A stretch of DNA of 45,730 bases from Planctomycetia bacterium (GTDB lineage: Bacteria; Planctomycetota; Planctomycetia; Pirellulales; UBA1268): NCBI GenBank assembly GCA_021414115.1, contig JAIOPD010000061.1, positions 1 through 45,730 on the forward strand. Direction: 5' to 3'. The notes below the pieces were generated by a model that saw nothing but the letters and a program-made list of their open reading frames with translations, was not told the origin of the DNA and made no database searches. Positions 35,347 to 44,991 of the stretch are shown piece by piece. Within the stretch, counting starts at the first letter, position 1, and each line of letters begins with the position of its first letter. The position numbers and the translations under genes are program-made.

Positions 35347-35358
35347 GACGTCATCATA
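35347..35358 (-). promoter_or_regulatory. TATGAT element 6 bp before the small partner gene
   Basis: On the minus strand TATGAT (35353-35358) is followed by six bases (GACGTC) and the ATG. The orphan copy has the same arrangement (TATGAT at 31437-31442, six bases, ATG). No clear -35 lies at 16-18 bp; TTGACC sits 20 bp upstream. The spacing again predicts a leaderless message. Confidence 0.4.
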
Positions 35359-35385
35359 CCCAGATCCCGTTTACGGAGGGTCAAG

Positions 35386-35480
35386 CGTCGCGAAGGCCGG
35401 GCGGAAAAATGTTCACAGCTCGGCCGCCGGCGGCGATTGAGTGACAATCCGCGGCCCTGGTCCGTCCGACACCCTTTTCG
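35386..35480 (+). repeat. Conserved leader repeat, copy 3
   Basis: It starts CGTCGCGAAGGCCGGGCGG and keeps GAAAAATGTTCACAGCTCGG and TTTTCGAGGAG, but the DUF1080 start that should follow is gone; only a short C-terminal remnant remains 47 bp further on. Confidence 0.7.
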
Positions 35481-35527
35481 AGGAGTCGACGGTATCGCGT
35501 GCGACGCCCCACGAGTTTGCCGATGGA

Positions 35528-35563
35528 ATCGCCCTGCAGGTGCACGGTGGCGGCTCTCCGGCC
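35528..35563 (+). pseudogene. DUF1080 C-terminal remnant (array unit 4)
   Basis: About 36 bp encoding IALQVHGGGSPA, matching 34429-34463 of the intact gene with a few silent changes. Everything between the leader and this piece is deleted and the sequence after it is unrelated. Confidence 0.6.
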
Positions 35564-35582
35564 GGCGGTTCGTTCGAAATGG

Positions 35583-36117
35583 TCACCTGTCGCTGGCAAA
35601 GGTCTCGATTCCGATCACTGTGACGCCCGGGGCGAGCGAGGCGTGCACCGCTCCGGGACTGATTACAAGGAGCTCATCGAGCCGCAGGTCTTCCATCGCC
35701 ACACGCATGGAGCGAGTGAACTGGGGCCGTTCTGCATACTTGAACTCGTAGCCCAGCCGGCGGCCTTCTTTGAAGACGAGCAAATCGAGTTCGGCCCCAC
35801 CCTGCGTGGCCCAGAAATACGCCTGCTTCGGTCGTGTCTGTCGGAGCACCTGTTCGAGTGCAAACCCTTCCCACGAACTGCCCACCTTCGAATGCGCCTG
35901 GAGTTGGGCTTCGGTCTCCAAGCCGATGAGATGATGGAGGATTCCTGAGTCGCGGAGGTAGATCTTCGGCGATTTCACCTGCCTGTCAGCCAGCACCCGC
36001 GGCGACACTGCGGGCGAGCGTGGACTTACCCGACTGGCGCGGCCCCATCAGACCGCAGACCGGCGACCTGCTAAGGGCTTTTTCAACGGCTTTTTTGTAA
36101 AATACCCGATCCATCAT
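35583..36117 (-). pseudogene. DUF4143-type ATPase with large internal deletion
   Basis: The start (36117) encodes MMDRVFYKKAVEKALSRSPV, then GLMGPRQSGKSTLARSV with a Walker A motif. The frame hits TGA at 35986, and a second frame continues with KSPKIYLRDSGILHHLIGLE, SSWEGFALEQVLRQ, AELDLLVFKEGRRLGYEFKY, the DUF4143 nuclease-like C-terminus. About 250 codons (the rest of the AAA domain) are missing at about 36000, where the two pieces join out of frame. Such ATPases of unknown function are frequently mobile and frequently broken. Confidence 0.8.
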
Positions 36118-36277
36118 ACTTGTATTTTCGTAACGACACTCCGGGAATGCAAGCACGAGGGGAGGTTGCATTTGCCTGCAGAAAACTGTGCCGCAGCGCA
36201 GGAGAGCCGCGGTATTCGGTGACATTCGTCGCTCGCGAGCGAACCGCACCCACTGGATGCGACTGCCGCCCCGGGCA

Positions 36278-37315
36278 ATGATGCCGGACATGCAGGGCCC
36301 CACATCCGATCCATCGCTCATCTACCGCACCCGCGACGCCATCGCCGCGGCCGACGCCCTCGCGGTGGCGATCGTGCATCTCGACCTGTTCACGGCACTC
36401 GCCCGAACGCCTGCGGATGTGGCGGACGTGTGTCGCCGCCACGGTCTCCACCCGCGGCCCGCCGATGTGCTCTGCACGCTGCTCTCCGCCCAGGGCCTGC
36501 TCGCCCGCGATGCGGCCGGGCGGCTCGAGCCGACCGCCACGGCCCGCGAGTTCCTCGTGGACGGTTCGCCCTTCGACGCCCGCAGCTATTACGCCGCCAT
36601 GGCCGACAAGCCGGGCGTGTCCGATTTCCTCCAGGTGCTGCGGACGGGCCGGCCGGCGAACTGGCCGGGCGCGGAGGGGGAGGCCGATTGGCACGCCTCG
36701 ATGCGGACGGAGGCCTTCGCGGAAGCATTCACGTCCGCGATGGATTGCCGCGGCCGAGTGCTGGCGCCGGCGCTCGCGGCCGCCGTGGATTGCGGTGCCG
36801 GGCGACGGCTGCTCGACGTGGGGGGCGGCTCAGGCGTTTATTCGATCGCGATCGCCGAGCGGTTCCCGATGCTCGCGGCAACGGTGCTCGAAGCGGCGCC
36901 GGTCGATGCGATCGCGCGGCGAACGATCCGGGCGGCGGGCCTCGAAGGCCGGGTGGCCGTGGTCGAGGCCGACATGTTTACGGCGGCATGGCCCGCGGGG
37001 CACGACGTGCATCTCTTTTCGAACGTGCTCCACGACTGGGACGAGGCCGACTGTCGCAGGCTCTTGGCCATGAGCGCAGCCGCACTACCAGCCACGGGCC
37101 GCATGCTCATCCATGACATGCTGCTCGACGACGACAAGGCGGGGCCGCTCTGGGCCGCGGAATACTCCGTGCTGCTCTCCACCGTCACGCAGGGCCGGCT
37201 CTACTCTGCGGCCGAGATCGGCGGCTGGCTGGCCGAACTTGGTTTCGAGGTCGTCGCGCGTGCGCCCACCGCCCTCGGCCGAGGCGTTCTCACCGGATCA
37301 CGGCGGCGGTGTTGA
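36278..37315 (+). CDS. SAM-dependent O-methyltransferase (plant OMT/acetylserotonin-type)
   Basis: About 345 residues. An N-terminal dimerisation winged-helix domain (IVHLDLFTALARTPADVADV, PADVLCTLLSAQGLLARD) is followed by a methyltransferase 2 domain with the SAM-binding glycine motif LLDVGGGSGVYSIAIAERFP, then LEAAPVD, VVEADMF, SNVLHDWDEADCRRLL (with the HDW motif) and LLSTVTQGRLYSAAEIGGWL. It methylates a small hydroxylated substrate; which one is unknown. Starts at 36281 and 36290 are equally possible. It stands alone, upstream of an inverted-repeat element and convergent with DUF1501 copy B. Confidence 0.85.
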   Translation: MMPDMQGPTSDPSLIYRTRDAIAAADALAVAIVHLDLFTALARTPADVADVCRRHGLHPRPADVLCTLLSAQGLLARDAAGRLEPTATAREFLVDGSPFDARSYYAAMADKPGVSDFLQVLRTGRPANWPGAEGEADWHASMRTEAFAEAFTSAMDCRGRVLAPALAAAVDCGAGRRLLDVGGGSGVYSIAIAERFPMLAATVLEAAPVDAIARRTIRAAGLEGRVAVVEADMFTAAWPAGHDVHLFSNVLHDWDEADCRRLLAMSAAALPATGRMLIHDMLLDDDKAGPLWAAEYSVLLSTVTQGRLYSAAEIGGWLAELGFEVVARAPTALGRGVLTGSRRRC

Positions 37316-37423
37316 GCGGGGCGCATCCAGCGCAATCATGTGCCCCGGGTTTCCACTCGGAGCGTCGTTTTGGCACATCAGGCAGGGGAACGCCCTGCAG
37401 CGAACACCATCGAGAACCAGCGA

Positions 37424-37555
37424 GGGGCTGCCCGTGCTCCGAGAGCCGGCGTTGCTGGCCAGCGCAGGCAGGATGCCGAAGCGCAGGCAGCATCGAGTGA
37501 GCGAAGCCCAGGATGGGCGGAGCGATCGTCAGGCTCTCGGGGCACGGGCAGCCCC
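37424..37555. repeat. Intergenic element with 24-bp terminal inverted repeats
   Basis: Arms 37424-37447 (GGGGCTGCCCGTGC.CCGAGAGCC) and 37532-37555 are inverted repeats with one mismatch, enclosing 84 bp of GC-rich sequence with AGCGCAGGCAG-like subrepeats. The element fills the middle of the 290-bp gap between the convergent methyltransferase and DUF1501 copy B genes. It is small and encodes nothing, so it resembles a MITE or REP-type element; long-stem bidirectional termination is also possible. Confidence 0.7.
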
Positions 37556-37605
37556 GACCTACCACTCGGGCACCCGTCAGGCGAGGCACCAAAGTCGGAA
37601 GCGTA

Positions 37606-39084
37606 TTAGGCGAGGATTTCCTTGATCACGTGGCCGTGGACGTCGGTGAGCCGGCGGTCGAAGCCGTTGTGGCGAAATGAAAGACGGGTGTTGTCGAGGC
37701 CAAGAAGGTGGAGAATCGTGGCGTTGAAGTCGTAGAGCGAGAGCGTGTTCTCGACGGCCTTCACACCGAGGTCGTCGGTCACGCCATGGCTGACGCCCGG
37801 TTTCACGCCCGCGCCGGTCATCCAGCAGGTGAAGCCGTCGGGATTGTGATCGCGGCCTTTGACACCCTTCTGGAAGAACGGCATCCGGCCGAACTCCGTG
37901 CACCAGACGACGAGCGTGTCGGCGAGCAGGCCGCGCTGCTTGAGATCCTTGATGAGTGCCGCCGCCGGCTGATCGAGAATCGCCGCATGGACGTCGTACT
38001 GCTCCTTGAGCTTCGAGTGGCCGTCCCAGTTGAGGGCTCCGCCGCTGGCATAGGCCCCGTTGAAGAGCTGGACGAATCGCACGCCCTTCTCGATCAGCCG
38101 CCGGGCCAGGATGCAGTTGCGGGCGAACGCCGCCTTGAGCGGGTTCGACTCGTCGTCAGCCCCGTAGGCCTTCAGCGTGGCCGCCGACTCGGTCGAAAGG
38201 TCGTTGAGCGCCGGCATCGAAAGCTGCATCCGGGCGGCCAGTTCGTAACTGGCGATCCGCGCGGCGAGCGAGTTGTCTTCCGTGTGCTGCGCGAGATGGT
38301 GCTCGTTCATGCGCACGAGCAGGTCGCGGGCCGCGCGGTCGGTGGCAGCGGAAATCCCGCCTGCCGCCTGCAGATGCCTCACCGGATCCTTCGCGCTTAA
38401 AGTGGTGCCCTGAAACTCGGCCGGCAGGAAGCCCGGCCCCCAGTTGTTGCTGCTGGCCTGCGGCACACCGCGTGGGTCGAGAATCGAGACGAAAGCGGGC
38501 AGATCCTGGTTCTCGCTGCCCAGCGCGTAGGTCACCCACGAGCCGATGCTCGGGAAGCCGTCGAAGATCGAGCCCGTCGAGAGAAAGTTTTCCGCGGGGC
38601 CGTGGGTGTTGGACTTGCTCGTGAGCGAGTGGACGAAGGCGATGTCGTCGGTGAGTTCGGCGAGATGCGGAATCATCTCCGACACCATCTTGCCCGTCTG
38701 GCCGCGAGGCTTGAACTCATATTGAGGCCGGGCAAGGTTGCCGGCCGGCCCCTGAAAGGTCACCGCCGGCCCACCCGGGAGCGGCTTGTCGTCCCACTTC
38801 ACAAGTTCCGGCTTCCAGTCCCAGGTTTCCAGCTGGCTGACCGCTCCGGCGCAGAAGATCACGAGCACGTTCTTGGCCTTCGGCGGAAAGTGCGGAGACC
38901 GCGGGGCATACGGATGCGCCGGATCGATCATGGGGCGAATCGGATCGGCGGCAGCGAGCAGGTTGTCGCCGGCCAAGAGGCTCGACAGGGCAATCGAACT
39001 TAGCGCCGAAGCCGAGTCGCCAAGGAAGCCGCGGCGGTCAAGCAGCCGGCGGCCACCGGCCGAAAGGCGTTCCGGAAATGTCAT
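37606..39084 (-). CDS. DUF1501 exported protein, operon copy B
   Basis: 492 residues, almost identical to copy A. It has the same Tat signal [20 protein letters not shown] and conserved segments [35 protein letters not shown] and [16 protein letters not shown]. Most of the roughly 16 differences are in the signal peptide and the next 50 residues. It ends at ...HVIKEILA without the 11-residue extension of copy A. It lies 35 bp after PSD1 copy B with the same AGGAG ribosome-binding site. Confidence 0.92.
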   Translation of the reverse strand: MTFPERLSAGGRRLLDRRGFLGDSASALSSIALSSLLAGDNLLAAADPIRPMIDPAHPYAPRSPHFPPKAKNVLVIFCAGAVSQLETWDWKPELVKWDDKPLPGGPAVTFQGPAGNLARPQYEFKPRGQTGKMVSEMIPHLAELTDDIAFVHSLTSKSNTHGPAENFLSTGSIFDGFPSIGSWVTYALGSENQDLPAFVSILDPRGVPQASSNNWGPGFLPAEFQGTTLSAKDPVRHLQAAGGISAATDRAARDLLVRMNEHHLAQHTEDNSLAARIASYELAARMQLSMPALNDLSTESAATLKAYGADDESNPLKAAFARNCILARRLIEKGVRFVQLFNGAYASGGALNWDGHSKLKEQYDVHAAILDQPAAALIKDLKQRGLLADTLVVWCTEFGRMPFFQKGVKGRDHNPDGFTCWMTGAGVKPGVSHGVTDDLGVKAVENTLSLYDFNATILHLLGLDNTRLSFRHNGFDRRLTDVHGHVIKEILA

Positions 39085-39119
39085 CGCTGCACTCCTGCAA
39101 AAAGCGGGCGGCTCGGGCT

Positions 39120-41942
39120 TCAGGGAACGAACAGAAACTCGTTGCTGTTGAAGATCACACGGCAGAGCGTGGACAGGCCGTGCTCGCGGACGACGGCCTC
39201 GGCGGCGCTCATCTCGAGGGCGTCGGGCGCCCGCGTGAACGCGAGTTGGAAGACACGATCGATCTGCCGGCGGACCAGATCGCCGTCAGCAGTGGCCGTG
39301 GCAGGCTCCGTCGGGACGTCGGCCTCGATACGGGCGGCCAAAGCCTGCGACTCATGAAACGTGAACGGGCTATTGAAGAGGTTCAGCGCCTGGATAGGCG
39401 TCGTGGACTGCCGGCGACGGGCCATCGACTGGCCGGCGTCGGGGCAGTCGAAGGCCCCGAACACATCGTCGCGTTCCATCCGCACCTTGTGGGCATAGAT
39501 CATCCGCCGCCGGCCGGCCGCATCGAACGATTCGATGGGCGGGAAACCCGAGAGACCACCGCGAGAATTGAAGAGGTTGAATCCCCGGCCGCCCATCTCG
39601 AGGTTGAGCCGGCCGCTCACGGCGAGCATCGTGTCACGGATGGTTTCGGCCTCGAGCCTGCGCGGTGGAAACCGCCACAGCAGCCGAGCGTCGGCATCCT
39701 TCGCAAGGCCCGCGGGATTCGCGGTGCTCGCCTGCCGAAACGTGGCGGAGCCCATGATCAGCCGATGCATGTGCTTGATCGACCAGCCGCTCGCCACGAA
39801 CTCATCGGCCAGCCAGTCGAGGAGCTCCGGATGCGTGGCCTTCGAACCATTGCGGCCGAAGTCGTTGGGCGTGTCGACGAGGCCCGTGCCGAAGTGCCAC
39901 TGCCAGATCCGATTCGCCATCACACGGGCCGGCAGCGGATGCTTCGGATCGGTGAGCCACGTCGCGAGGGCCTGGCGACGGTCGGAGTCCGGGGCGTCTT
40001 TCGCCAGACTGACGGGCGTGACCAGGCCTGCGAAGGTGGCAATCGACCCTGGAGCCAGTTCTTCCTTTCGCTGCTCGGCGTCACCGCGGTTGAGCAGATG
40101 AACTGGGTGCGGATTCTTGAAGCTGCCGGCAAACACGCGGGTGTCACGAACGATCGTTTGGATCCGGGCCTGCAACGCGGCCTTTTCCCTCTCCAGGGCC
40201 GACACCGTTTTCTGCTCCTCCGGCGACAGCCCCGCCAGCGGCGGTTTTTCCTTGGTGCCAAAGGCCAGCCGGTCAGTCGAATCGGCCACGAGCGTCCAGG
40301 CGTCGTCGTCGCCCGTGCCTACCGACACCTCGATCCGGTACGCCGTCGCGGTACGGTCTTTGAATTTCTCCGTGCGGTCGCGGCCCCACACGATCCGCTC
40401 GATCGTGACAGGCTCCTTGAACTCGAGCATGACCCAGCCGTTGTTTCGCGTGGCGGCCATCCAGCTGCGGCCGTTGCCGTATTGGCCGTCGTTGACATGC
40501 TCGAGCTCGTGGACGCCCGCCGTGACGAGGTTGCCGGATGACATCGGCTTCGTGCCCGCGGTCGCGAGGGCGACGTTGCGGCCTTCACTGTCGAAGACTT
40601 CGAGCTCGTCGATACACGGCTCGTACTGATTCGTGTCGAGGATCGTGAACCGCAGCCGCTGGGCCGAGACGGCCGCGATTCGGTCGGTATTGAAATGCGG
40701 CGTGACAGGCGGCCGCGTGTGGCCGGCGCGGGCCAACGGCTGATACCGCGGCAACTCCCGGTCGATCTCGGTGATCCGTTCCCGGGCATTGTCGTGCTCC
40801 TTGCGCAGGAGCGCCGCCTCGGGCGTCTCGAGCATCCGCTCGCCGTATTCGACGCCGGCGAAGAAGGCCTGCAGCGAGTAGTAGTCGCGGGCGGTGATCG
40901 GATCGAACTTGTGGTCGTGGCAGCGGGCACAGCCGACCGTGAGGCCCAGGACCGTGTCGGAGGTATTGACGATGATGTCGTTGAGGGCGTCCTGCCTGGC
41001 AGCCCGCTTGGACACGTCGTCGGCACCGATCTGTCCCGGCAGCAACACGGCCGCTGCCACGAGAAACCCGGTCGCGGCCTCCTTGCCCGGCTCGCCGCCG
41101 GCGATCTGCTCACGCACGAACTGATCGTAGGGCAGGTCGGCATTGAACGCCGAAATGCAGTAGTCGCGGTAGGGCCAGGCGTTCGGCCGCTCGGTATTCA
41201 CTTCATAGCCGTGCGTGTCGGCGTAACGGACGACGTCGAGCCAGTGCTGGGCGTAGCGTTCGCCGTAGCGTGGCGATGCGAGCAGCCGTTCGATGACCCG
41301 CCCATGCGCCCCAGGTGAGGTGTCGGCCGCGAACTGTTCGACTTCTTCAGGCGTGGTCGGCAGGCCTGTCAGATCGAACGTGACTCGACGGAGCCATGTG
41401 CGGCGATCCGCCTCGGCCGCGGGCGTGAGGCCTTCCGCTTCGAGGCGGGCCAGAATGAAGCGATCGATGTCGTTCTTCGGCCATGCGGTGTCGTGCACGA
41501 CGGGCACGGCCGGCCGCCGGACGGGCTTGAAGGCCCAGTGGTCCGTCTTGTCCACGACCGTCGCCGTATCGACGCCGTCAGGCCAGTCGGCGCCGGCGTT
41601 CACCCACGCGACAAGCCGTTCAATGTCGGAGGCCGCAAGCGGCGGCACATCGGACTCCTTCGGCGGCATCCGCAGATCGGGGTCGTCGCCCCGGGCAAAC
41701 TGCACGAGCGGACTGTCGTCGGGCTTGCCGGGCACGATCGCCGCCCCCCAGCCATCGCCCCCGTTGAACGCCGCCTCCTTCAGGTCCAGTCGCAGCCCGC
41801 TCTTCGCCTGCTCGCCCGCGTGGCAGGCGTAGCAGTGCTTTTCGAGAAGCGGACGGATGTCGTGCACGAAATCGGGGGTGGCGGCGCGGACGCCTGCGCC
41901 GCCCAGGCAGACGATCGCGGCGGTGGCCAGCAGGCGGCGCAT
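39120..41942 (-). CDS. PSD1 and planctomycete cytochrome C domain protein, copy B
   Basis: About 940 residues with the same domain order and exactly the same length as copy A: signal peptide ([20 protein letters not shown]), haem motif [17 protein letters not shown]1549, [11 protein letters not shown], discoidin-like insert, and PSD1 ([20 protein letters not shown]). Substitutions are spread out, many in the insert and the linker before DUF1553. The ATG at 41942 sits behind GAGGA; a GTG at 41954 overlapping the FecR stop is the alternative, as in copy A. There are no frameshifts, so both copies appear to be under selection. Confidence 0.92.
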   Translation of the reverse strand: MRRLLATAAIVCLGGAGVRAATPDFVHDIRPLLEKHCYACHAGEQAKSGLRLDLKEAAFNGGDGWGAAIVPGKPDDSPLVQFARGDDPDLRMPPKESDVPPLAASDIERLVAWVNAGADWPDGVDTATVVDKTDHWAFKPVRRPAVPVVHDTAWPKNDIDRFILARLEAEGLTPAAEADRRTWLRRVTFDLTGLPTTPEEVEQFAADTSPGAHGRVIERLLASPRYGERYAQHWLDVVRYADTHGYEVNTERPNAWPYRDYCISAFNADLPYDQFVREQIAGGEPGKEAATGFLVAAAVLLPGQIGADDVSKRAARQDALNDIIVNTSDTVLGLTVGCARCHDHKFDPITARDYYSLQAFFAGVEYGERMLETPEAALLRKEHDNARERITEIDRELPRYQPLARAGHTRPPVTPHFNTDRIAAVSAQRLRFTILDTNQYEPCIDELEVFDSEGRNVALATAGTKPMSSGNLVTAGVHELEHVNDGQYGNGRSWMAATRNNGWVMLEFKEPVTIERIVWGRDRTEKFKDRTATAYRIEVSVGTGDDDAWTLVADSTDRLAFGTKEKPPLAGLSPEEQKTVSALEREKAALQARIQTIVRDTRVFAGSFKNPHPVHLLNRGDAEQRKEELAPGSIATFAGLVTPVSLAKDAPDSDRRQALATWLTDPKHPLPARVMANRIWQWHFGTGLVDTPNDFGRNGSKATHPELLDWLADEFVASGWSIKHMHRLIMGSATFRQASTANPAGLAKDADARLLWRFPPRRLEAETIRDTMLAVSGRLNLEMGGRGFNLFNSRGGLSGFPPIESFDAAGRRRMIYAHKVRMERDDVFGAFDCPDAGQSMARRRQSTTPIQALNLFNSPFTFHESQALAARIEADVPTEPATATADGDLVRRQIDRVFQLAFTRAPDALEMSAAEAVVREHGLSTLCRVIFNSNEFLFVP

Positions 41943-41950
41943 GACTGTCC

Positions 41951-43474
41951 TCACAGGCTGCTTGAGCGGTAGGGCACGCCGGCCTCGAAAAGATCACGCA
42001 TCTCGTCTGCCGACAGGGCACGGCCGACAAAGACCAACTCGTCGATTCGCCCGCTCAGCTTCCGATCGTTGTGGTTCCAGTTGCCCACGCGGGCCGGCCC
42101 GAGTCGCGCCAGGGGGGCATCGACGAGCGGGGTCACACCGTCGGGGCGGCCATCGACATAAAACCGCGCCGTCCGCGCGCTGGAGTCGTACACGAACGCA
42201 AGGTGCATCCAGCGGCCGACGGCGCCGAGCACGGAGGTGCGCGACTCGGGATGTCCGTGCCGCTCGATCGCGCCGGCACCGAGCTTCCAGCCCGGCAGCG
42301 CCAGCCGCATCACGCCCGAGTCGACGATCATCCAATGAACCTGGCCGGGGTTCTGCATCGCCCAGCCGTCGGTGTGGTAGAGCGACTGATAGGGCTCGCC
42401 GAGCCGGTCGAGCCGCACCCAGGCCGCGACGGTCAGCTGCGGCCAATCGGCATCACCGCCGACATCGAGCGGGAGGTGATCGCCGATGTTCGTGAAGTCG
42501 GCCGCCTGCGAGCCGGGCCAGCGACCTTGCACGAGGCGGTTTTGGCCCGCCGCAGGGGACGTGCCTCCGCCGCCGACCGAGTCGCCCTCGAAGTCGATCA
42601 CGGCAATCAGCGCCGGATCGTCGCGGAGCCGCTGGATCGCCTCCGCCGACATGCGCTCCTGGCCTGCCGAAATGGCGGCGGCCAGTTCCGCCACCTCGCC
42701 GCCGCGAATGAATGCCGCTGTCCGCAGTTCGCGGGCGGTATTCGTGGCCAGCGAAAATGCCTCGCCATTGCGGAGACTCGTGGACGCGTGGGCACCGGTG
42801 CGGGCGACGACCTCGCCGTCGAACACGTGCACCTCGGCATCGCCGGAGGCCGGCACGTCGACGGCGAACCGTGTGCCGAGGTCGATCGCCTCACCGGAGG
42901 GCGTCACGATCGTAAAGCCCTTGGCCTGGGTCGGCACGTCGGCAGCGATCCGGCCTTTCGCCAGCCGAAGTCGCTGTGGCGACTCAAACTGAAAGGCGGC
43001 GGGCGCCTCGATCACGACCTGCGCACCGCGGCGAGTCTTCAGCTCGAGGACACCGCTTGCAAGTTCGTGCCTTTCACCGCGCACCGTTCGGCCGGTCGCC
43101 AGCCCGGCGGTGCCAATACCCATCGTCACGGTCGCGTAGGGACGGCTCCAGGCAACGGCGGCGAGGAAGGCCCCCGCCAGACAGGCCGCCACGGTGAACC
43201 GGGCGAGCACGTGCCACCGCGGGCGGCGGCCGCCCCGCGGTGGATCCTCTTGCGCTCGCGACACCGCCCAGTCGGTGAGGTGGCGACGGCGGAGCGACTG
43301 GCGGAGGCCTGCGTGGAGAGCGGCACGCTCGAGAAGATACTCCCGCGTCACCGGATCCCGCTCCAGCCTGGCAAGCAGGTCATCCGCAGCGGATGGCTCG
43401 CTGGCGAGTCGACCGTCGAGCAGTTCATCGATCAGCCGTCGGTCGTCGTCGTGAAGGCGCGGCGCGTCGCTCAT
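41951..43474 (-). CDS. FecR/LamG-domain membrane protein (putative anti-sigma regulator), copy B
   Basis: 507 residues, same architecture as copy A: N-terminal helical region, span (FTVAACLAGAFLAAVAW), FecR domain (GAQVVIEAPAAFQFESPQRL, IDLGTRFAVDVPASGDAEVH) and LamG domain (LTVAAWVRLDRLGEPYQSLY, GRIDELVFVGRALSADEM). The N-terminal, cytoplasmic part, which would contact the sigma factor, is the most diverged part relative to copy A (LIDELLDGRLASEPSAADDL here), as expected if each anti-sigma tracks its own sigma factor. The start overlaps the sigma gene (ATGA). Confidence 0.9.
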   Translation of the reverse strand: MSDAPRLHDDDRRLIDELLDGRLASEPSAADDLLARLERDPVTREYLLERAALHAGLRQSLRRRHLTDWAVSRAQEDPPRGGRRPRWHVLARFTVAACLAGAFLAAVAWSRPYATVTMGIGTAGLATGRTVRGERHELASGVLELKTRRGAQVVIEAPAAFQFESPQRLRLAKGRIAADVPTQAKGFTIVTPSGEAIDLGTRFAVDVPASGDAEVHVFDGEVVARTGAHASTSLRNGEAFSLATNTARELRTAAFIRGGEVAELAAAISAGQERMSAEAIQRLRDDPALIAVIDFEGDSVGGGGTSPAAGQNRLVQGRWPGSQAADFTNIGDHLPLDVGGDADWPQLTVAAWVRLDRLGEPYQSLYHTDGWAMQNPGQVHWMIVDSGVMRLALPGWKLGAGAIERHGHPESRTSVLGAVGRWMHLAFVYDSSARTARFYVDGRPDGVTPLVDAPLARLGPARVGNWNHNDRKLSGRIDELVFVGRALSADEMRDLFEAGVPYRSSSL

Positions 43475-44004
43475 GTCGCCTCCTTGGCCAGCGCGGCCTT
43501 CACGCACTCGGCGAGCAGGTCGCGAACGCGAAACAGCATCACCCGCACGCTGCCGGCCGTCGAATTGATCGCCTGCGCGATCGCCTCCATCGAGGCGTCT
43601 TCCACGTAGCGGAGATCGAGGAGCTTTCGCGACTTAGGCGGCAGCTTCTCGATGCACTGTTCGAGCGCCGCTGCACCGGCATGGCTGGCCGCCTGCCGCT
43701 CGACGAGCCGGGCCGCGGTCTGGTCGAGGAGCGTCTCCGAAAACACGAGCTTCTGCCGGCCCTGCACGCGGTAGTGATCGATAATCTTCGACTTTGCGAG
43801 CCAGAGCACCCAGGCCACGAACGGCCGCGTGCCGTCGTACTCCTCAAACCGCCGGGCAGCCGCGAGAGCCACCTGCTGCACGACGTCTTCCGCATCCTGG
43901 AACCGCTGCACGGCGGCGAATACATAGGCATTCACCGCCGGCTCCGCCTGCATCCAGAGCCGGGAAAGCCGCTCGCGCACGTCACTGGCCTGCTGAGAGT
44001 CCAT
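43471..44004 (-). CDS. ECF RNA polymerase sigma factor (Rhodopirellula/Verrucomicrobium family), copy B
   Basis: 177 residues: region 2 VQRFQDAEDVVQQVALAAAR and RPFVAWVLWLAKSKIIDHYR, region 4 LPPKSRKLLDLRYVEDASME and STAGSVRVMLFRVRDLLAEC. It leads operon copy B and is divergent from the LuxR-type regulator across 208 bp, so the regulator could act on this promoter. Differences from copy A include the region before the last helix (AIAQAINSTAG here, TIARTVQSTAG in A). Confidence 0.92.
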   Translation of the reverse strand: MDSQQASDVRERLSRLWMQAEPAVNAYVFAAVQRFQDAEDVVQQVALAAARRFEEYDGTRPFVAWVLWLAKSKIIDHYRVQGRQKLVFSETLLDQTAARLVERQAASHAGAAALEQCIEKLPPKSRKLLDLRYVEDASMEAIAQAINSTAGSVRVMLFRVRDLLAECVKAALAKEAT

Positions 44005-44010
44005 GTTCTT

Positions 44011-44038
44011 ATGCCGACGCCCCTGCGAAAACGTTAAC
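44011..44038 (-). promoter_or_regulatory. Conserved promoter-like block upstream of sigma copy B
   Basis: Minus-strand GTTAAC (44033-44038), GTTTTCGCAGGGG and CGTCGGCAT. The two hexamer-like ends and the 13-bp gap are shared with copy A (30140-30165), while the middle and flanks differ. Conservation after duplication suggests a binding site, plausibly the sigma factor's own promoter. Confidence 0.4.
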
Positions 44039-44212
44039 TCCAGAGTACGCGATTGGCGGCGGCACGCTCGCGAGTCAGGCATCCACAGGTGCCTCGCTCA
44101 AAGGGCGGTAGACTGTCGTTGTTTTGTCTACAGCGGGCTGGGCATGCCGAAACCGGGTAAAGAAGGGCCGTCGCAACCTCGAGCCAGGCGTCGTTCCACG
44201 CCCTCATCCGGC

Positions 44213-44920
44213 ATGAGCACTCCGATCATCCGCGTCGCCGTGGTCGAGGACGACTCTCGTCTCCGCCGGACGTTCAGCGACATTCTGGACGACGCCGACG
44301 ACTGCGAATGCGTGGGCGTGTTTGCCACCGGCAAGCAGGCCGTTCAGGGCATCCCGCCGCTCGCGCCTGACGTGCTGATCATGGACGTGAACCTGCCGGA
44401 TTCCAGCGGGGTCGAATGCGTGGCCGCCCTGTCTCCTCACCTGCCCGACACGCAGATCCTGATGGTGACCGTTTACCAGGATCCCGAGACCACATTCGAG
44501 GCACTCGCCGCTGGAGCCCACGGCTATCTGGTGAAGCCGGTCATGCGAGACCAGTTGCTCGCGGCGATCCGCGAGGTCCGCAGCGGCGGCGTGCCCATGA
44601 GCCCGACGATCGCGCGGAAGGTGATCCAGACCTTTCGCCAGCACGAACCGAACCGCGGCCCGAGGAGCGGCACAGCCTCGACGAGCCGACTGACCTTCTC
44701 GTCGGAAAAGCATCGGGCCGAGCTCGAAGCGGAAACGCTCGCTCCGCGTGAGCAGCAGGTGCTGGAACTTCTCGTGAAGGGCTACAGCTACAAGGATGCA
44801 TCCAAGGAACTGGGCATCTCCACCAGCACCGTCGGCACCTACGTGCAGCGGATCTACGAGAAGCTCCATGTCTCCAGCCGTCGAGAGATCGTTGACAGGC
44901 TGAACAATCCGCTGACGTAA
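44213..44920 (+). CDS. NarL/LuxR-family response regulator
   Basis: About 235 residues. The receiver domain has RVAVVEDDSRLRR (acidic pair), phosphoacceptor Asp58 in VLIMDVNLPDSSG, MVTVYQD (Thr) and GYLVKPV (Lys). The LuxR-type helix-turn-helix at the C-terminus is LAPREQQVLELLVKGYSYKD, ASKELGISTSTVGTYVQRIY, EKLHVSSRREIV. All phosphorylation residues are present. The start at 44213 (MSTPIIRVAV) is at the first strand; 44144 would add 23 basic residues. No kinase is next to it. The NarL-type kinase at 15539-17266, itself without a regulator, is a possible but distant partner. Confidence 0.93.
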   Translation: MSTPIIRVAVVEDDSRLRRTFSDILDDADDCECVGVFATGKQAVQGIPPLAPDVLIMDVNLPDSSGVECVAALSPHLPDTQILMVTVYQDPETTFEALAAGAHGYLVKPVMRDQLLAAIREVRSGGVPMSPTIARKVIQTFRQHEPNRGPRSGTASTSRLTFSSEKHRAELEAETLAPREQQVLELLVKGYSYKDASKELGISTSTVGTYVQRIYEKLHVSSRREIVDRLNNPLT

Positions 44921-44991
44921 GCGATACCGCATCGCACGTTCGATCCAGCGGGCGACCTCGTGGGTTCGAGATTGCACGTGGCGTGCCTCTC

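Noticed and set aside
23691-44004. Twin 6.4-kb direct copies seen as a composite transposon
   Set aside because: No transposase, terminal inverted repeats or target duplication at the outer ends; segmental duplication explains the layout.
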